This document shows, in pieces, positions 29,972 through 31,261 of a stretch of 31,261 bases of DNA. The stretch is from a virus. The position numbers and the translations under genes are program-made. The DNA is taken from the IMG/VR virus record IMGVR_UViG_3300032293_001293, positions 1 through 31,261 of that record. The stretch is one strand, 5' to 3'. Below the pieces are notes generated by a model that saw only the letters and a list, made by a program, of their open reading frames with translations, was not told the origin of the DNA and searched no databases. How positions within the stretch are numbered: the first letter of the stretch is position 1; every line of letters starts with the position of its first letter.

Positions 29972-30184
29972 GTGAACCAGAAAAGAAGAATAAGAATGGC
30001 TTCAGTGTGTTTAGTCTTAGCAACTTTCTTCAATCCCTTCGGATTCGATATCCTTTTTGCAGCAATAATGAGATGGACGAATTCCTACTGGCATACAGTA
30101 GCAATTTTTTACTTCCTTTCGGGTGTTTTCTTTGGGCTTTATTTCTTTTTGTCATCAAATAAGAAACTAAAATCAAAAGATTAG
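29972..30184 (+). CDS. Small two-helix membrane protein
   Basis: 70 residues from a GTG at 29972, or 62 from the ATG at 29996. Two membrane helices are seen, M-A-S-V-C-L-V-L-A-T-F-F-N-P-F-G-F and A-I-F-Y-F-L-S-G-V-F-F-G-L-Y-F-F-L, between a basic N-terminus and a Lys-rich C-terminus (positive-inside on both ends). An overlapping frame from 29959 is rejected. It lies between the tail terminator and the baseplate gene; no function is known. Confidence 0.6.
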   Translation: MNQKRRIRMASVCLVLATFFNPFGFDILFAAIMRWTNSYWHTVAIFYFLSGVFFGLYFFLSSNKKLKSKD

Positions 30185-30207
30185 TAAAATGAGATATAAG
30201 AAAACCT

Positions 30208-31261
30208 ATGACAGATAATATAAATGACGAATTACTAGGTCAGCTTAGCCAAAGAGAAGCTGCTTCTAGATTTGAGTATGATCAAGATCCTGATGTTGCT
30301 GGATACGAAATACCAAATTGGATTCAGAATGAAACGATGCCAAAAAATCCAGTTACCCCCAATCAGCCTCAGGGTCAACATCCAACCCAACCTAATAACT
30401 TAGGTAAGGCTAATGTTTCTAGAACACCTCTAGGCATGGAATCTGAATGGAAGAATATCCCGGCTGAAAATCTTCCTTCTAAAGGATTTGGATATCCACC
30501 AGGATTCGAAATTGCCATAAAAGCTGCAGAGGTTAGAGAAATAAGACAATTCTCAACAGTTGATGAAAATGATAGGATAGATCTTGACGACAAATTAAAT
30601 TCTATACTTGCTAAGTGCATGAAGATAAGATGGAACGGCGGATTTCTAGAGTCCTTTGATCTTTGGTACGAGGATAGATTTTACATAATAATGTCAATCC
30701 GAGACGTCACTTTCATCAGAGGCGAGAATAAAATATTATTACCAGTAACAAAAAATTGTAAGAGAGAAGACTGCGATGTTCCGGATATGATAGAGCTAAG
30801 ATCTAATTTATTAGATAGCTTTGTTGTTGACCAAGAAATACTTAAAAGATATAGTACGGAATCGTACTCTTTTAAATTTATACCGAAAGACGGAACACCA
30901 GAACTGAACCTTTATATTCCTACAGTTGGAGTAACGACTATCTGTAGAAAAATCATAGCAGAAAAAAGAAGGAGAGGAAAAAAATTCGACGAGAGTTTTG
31001 CTAAGGTTGCTACATTTATAATTCCAGATTGGAGAGGATTAGACGAGTCTTTATATGACCAATACGAGAGAGCATCACTTGATTGGACTCCGATACAATT
31101 TTCGATAGCAGACCAAATAACGGAGAAGATTAACTTCGCAACAAAATCTAGAATCTATAGTAAATGTGAAAGCTGTGAGGGGGAGGTCACAGCTGATATA
31201 TCATTTCCCGGAGGGTACAGATCTCTTTTCGTTATTTCAGATATCTTTAGCCAATTACTTT
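30208..31261 (+). CDS. Baseplate hub protein, T4 gp26-like (3' partial)
   Basis: 351 codons are visible and the frame runs off the window. The start ATG 30208 follows agaaaacct. After an 80-residue Pro/Asn/Gln-rich N-terminus comes the T4-baseplate-family motif L-P-S-K-G-F-G-Y-P-P-G-F at 89-100. A helical region with I-L-A-K-C-M-K-I and the strand D-R-F-Y-I-I-M-S-I-R-D-V follow. A Cys pair C320-E-S-C323, then G-E-V-T-A-D-I, matches the C-x-x-C found near the end of this family. The product probably belongs to the central hub or a related baseplate part. It directly follows tail-tube genes rather than the portal gene expected from T4 order. Confidence 0.75.
   Translation, partial: MTDNINDELLGQLSQREAASRFEYDQDPDVAGYEIPNWIQNETMPKNPVTPNQPQGQHPTQPNNLGKANVSRTPLGMESEWKNIPAENLPSKGFGYPPGFEIAIKAAEVREIRQFSTVDENDRIDLDDKLNSILAKCMKIRWNGGFLESFDLWYEDRFYIIMSIRDVTFIRGENKILLPVTKNCKREDCDVPDMIELRSNLLDSFVVDQEILKRYSTESYSFKFIPKDGTPELNLYIPTVGVTTICRKIIAEKRRRGKKFDESFAKVATFIIPDWRGLDESLYDQYERASLDWTPIQFSIADQITEKINFATKSRIYSKCESCEGEVTADISFPGGYRSLFVISDIFSQLL

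Noticed and set aside
29959-30162. 67-codon frame overlapping the two-helix membrane protein
   Set aside because: It overlaps the 29972 frame almost entirely; the latter has clearer membrane helices with charged flanks. A frameshift link between them was considered but nothing supports it.

Overview
The window is part of the genome of a large, AT-rich, T4-like contractile-tailed phage (myovirus). Recognisable T4-type genes include a UvsX recombinase, gp41-type helicase, gp47/gp46 nuclease complex, gp14/gp15-like neck and sheath-completion proteins, gp16/gp17 terminase, gp18 sheath, two gp19 tail tubes and a gp26-type baseplate protein. The host is probably a member of the Bacteroidota. Start codons are preceded by A-rich tracts rather than Shine-Dalgarno sequences, promoter-like TAnnTTTG boxes occur, and both tRNA clusters are preceded by a GTTCTTTGA(A/C)AT element that resembles the boxA of Bacteroidota rRNA leaders. 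The host call is inference; the T4-like affiliation is firm.

Layout. 1-1072: end of a fibre-like gene with a PA14-type domain, then a small virion-like protein. 1073-4713: a tRNA region of 20 tRNA genes in two clusters, split by a HAD phosphatase and an unknown gene. Each cluster is headed by the same module: promoter, tiny ORF, terminator hairpin, boxA-like element, tRNAs. Three unassigned structured elements and one 43-codon ORF lie between the tRNAs. 4746-8417: GT2 glycosyltransferase, HNH endonuclease, an IMPDH/GMP-reductase family enzyme, and a thymidylate-synthase-family enzyme with the residues of T4 dCMP hydroxymethylase, so the phage DNA may contain 5-hydroxymethylcytosine. 8428-12788: lytic transglycosylase, several small unknown proteins, a zinc-ribbon protein, a reverse-strand hydrophobic protein and a SET-domain protein. 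Several proteins here begin with a short segment ending in [L/I]-x-E, as in T4 proteins cleaved by the prohead protease.

12801-18794 is a tight replication and recombination operon (uvsX, small gene, gp41, small gene, gp47, gp46) with overlapping or abutting genes. 18807-29869 is a morphogenesis block ending at a strong terminator, with one small membrane-protein gene on the opposite strand. 29972-31261 holds a two-helix membrane protein and the 5' part of a baseplate hub gene that runs off the window. TATAAATA boxes, identical to the T4 late-promoter core, sit 4-12 bases before several start codons.

The tRNA genes provide one isoacceptor for each of 19 amino acids (all but proline) plus an initiator tRNA. 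The most interesting unexplained signals are the duplicated leader modules and the structured spacer RNAs of the tRNA region.
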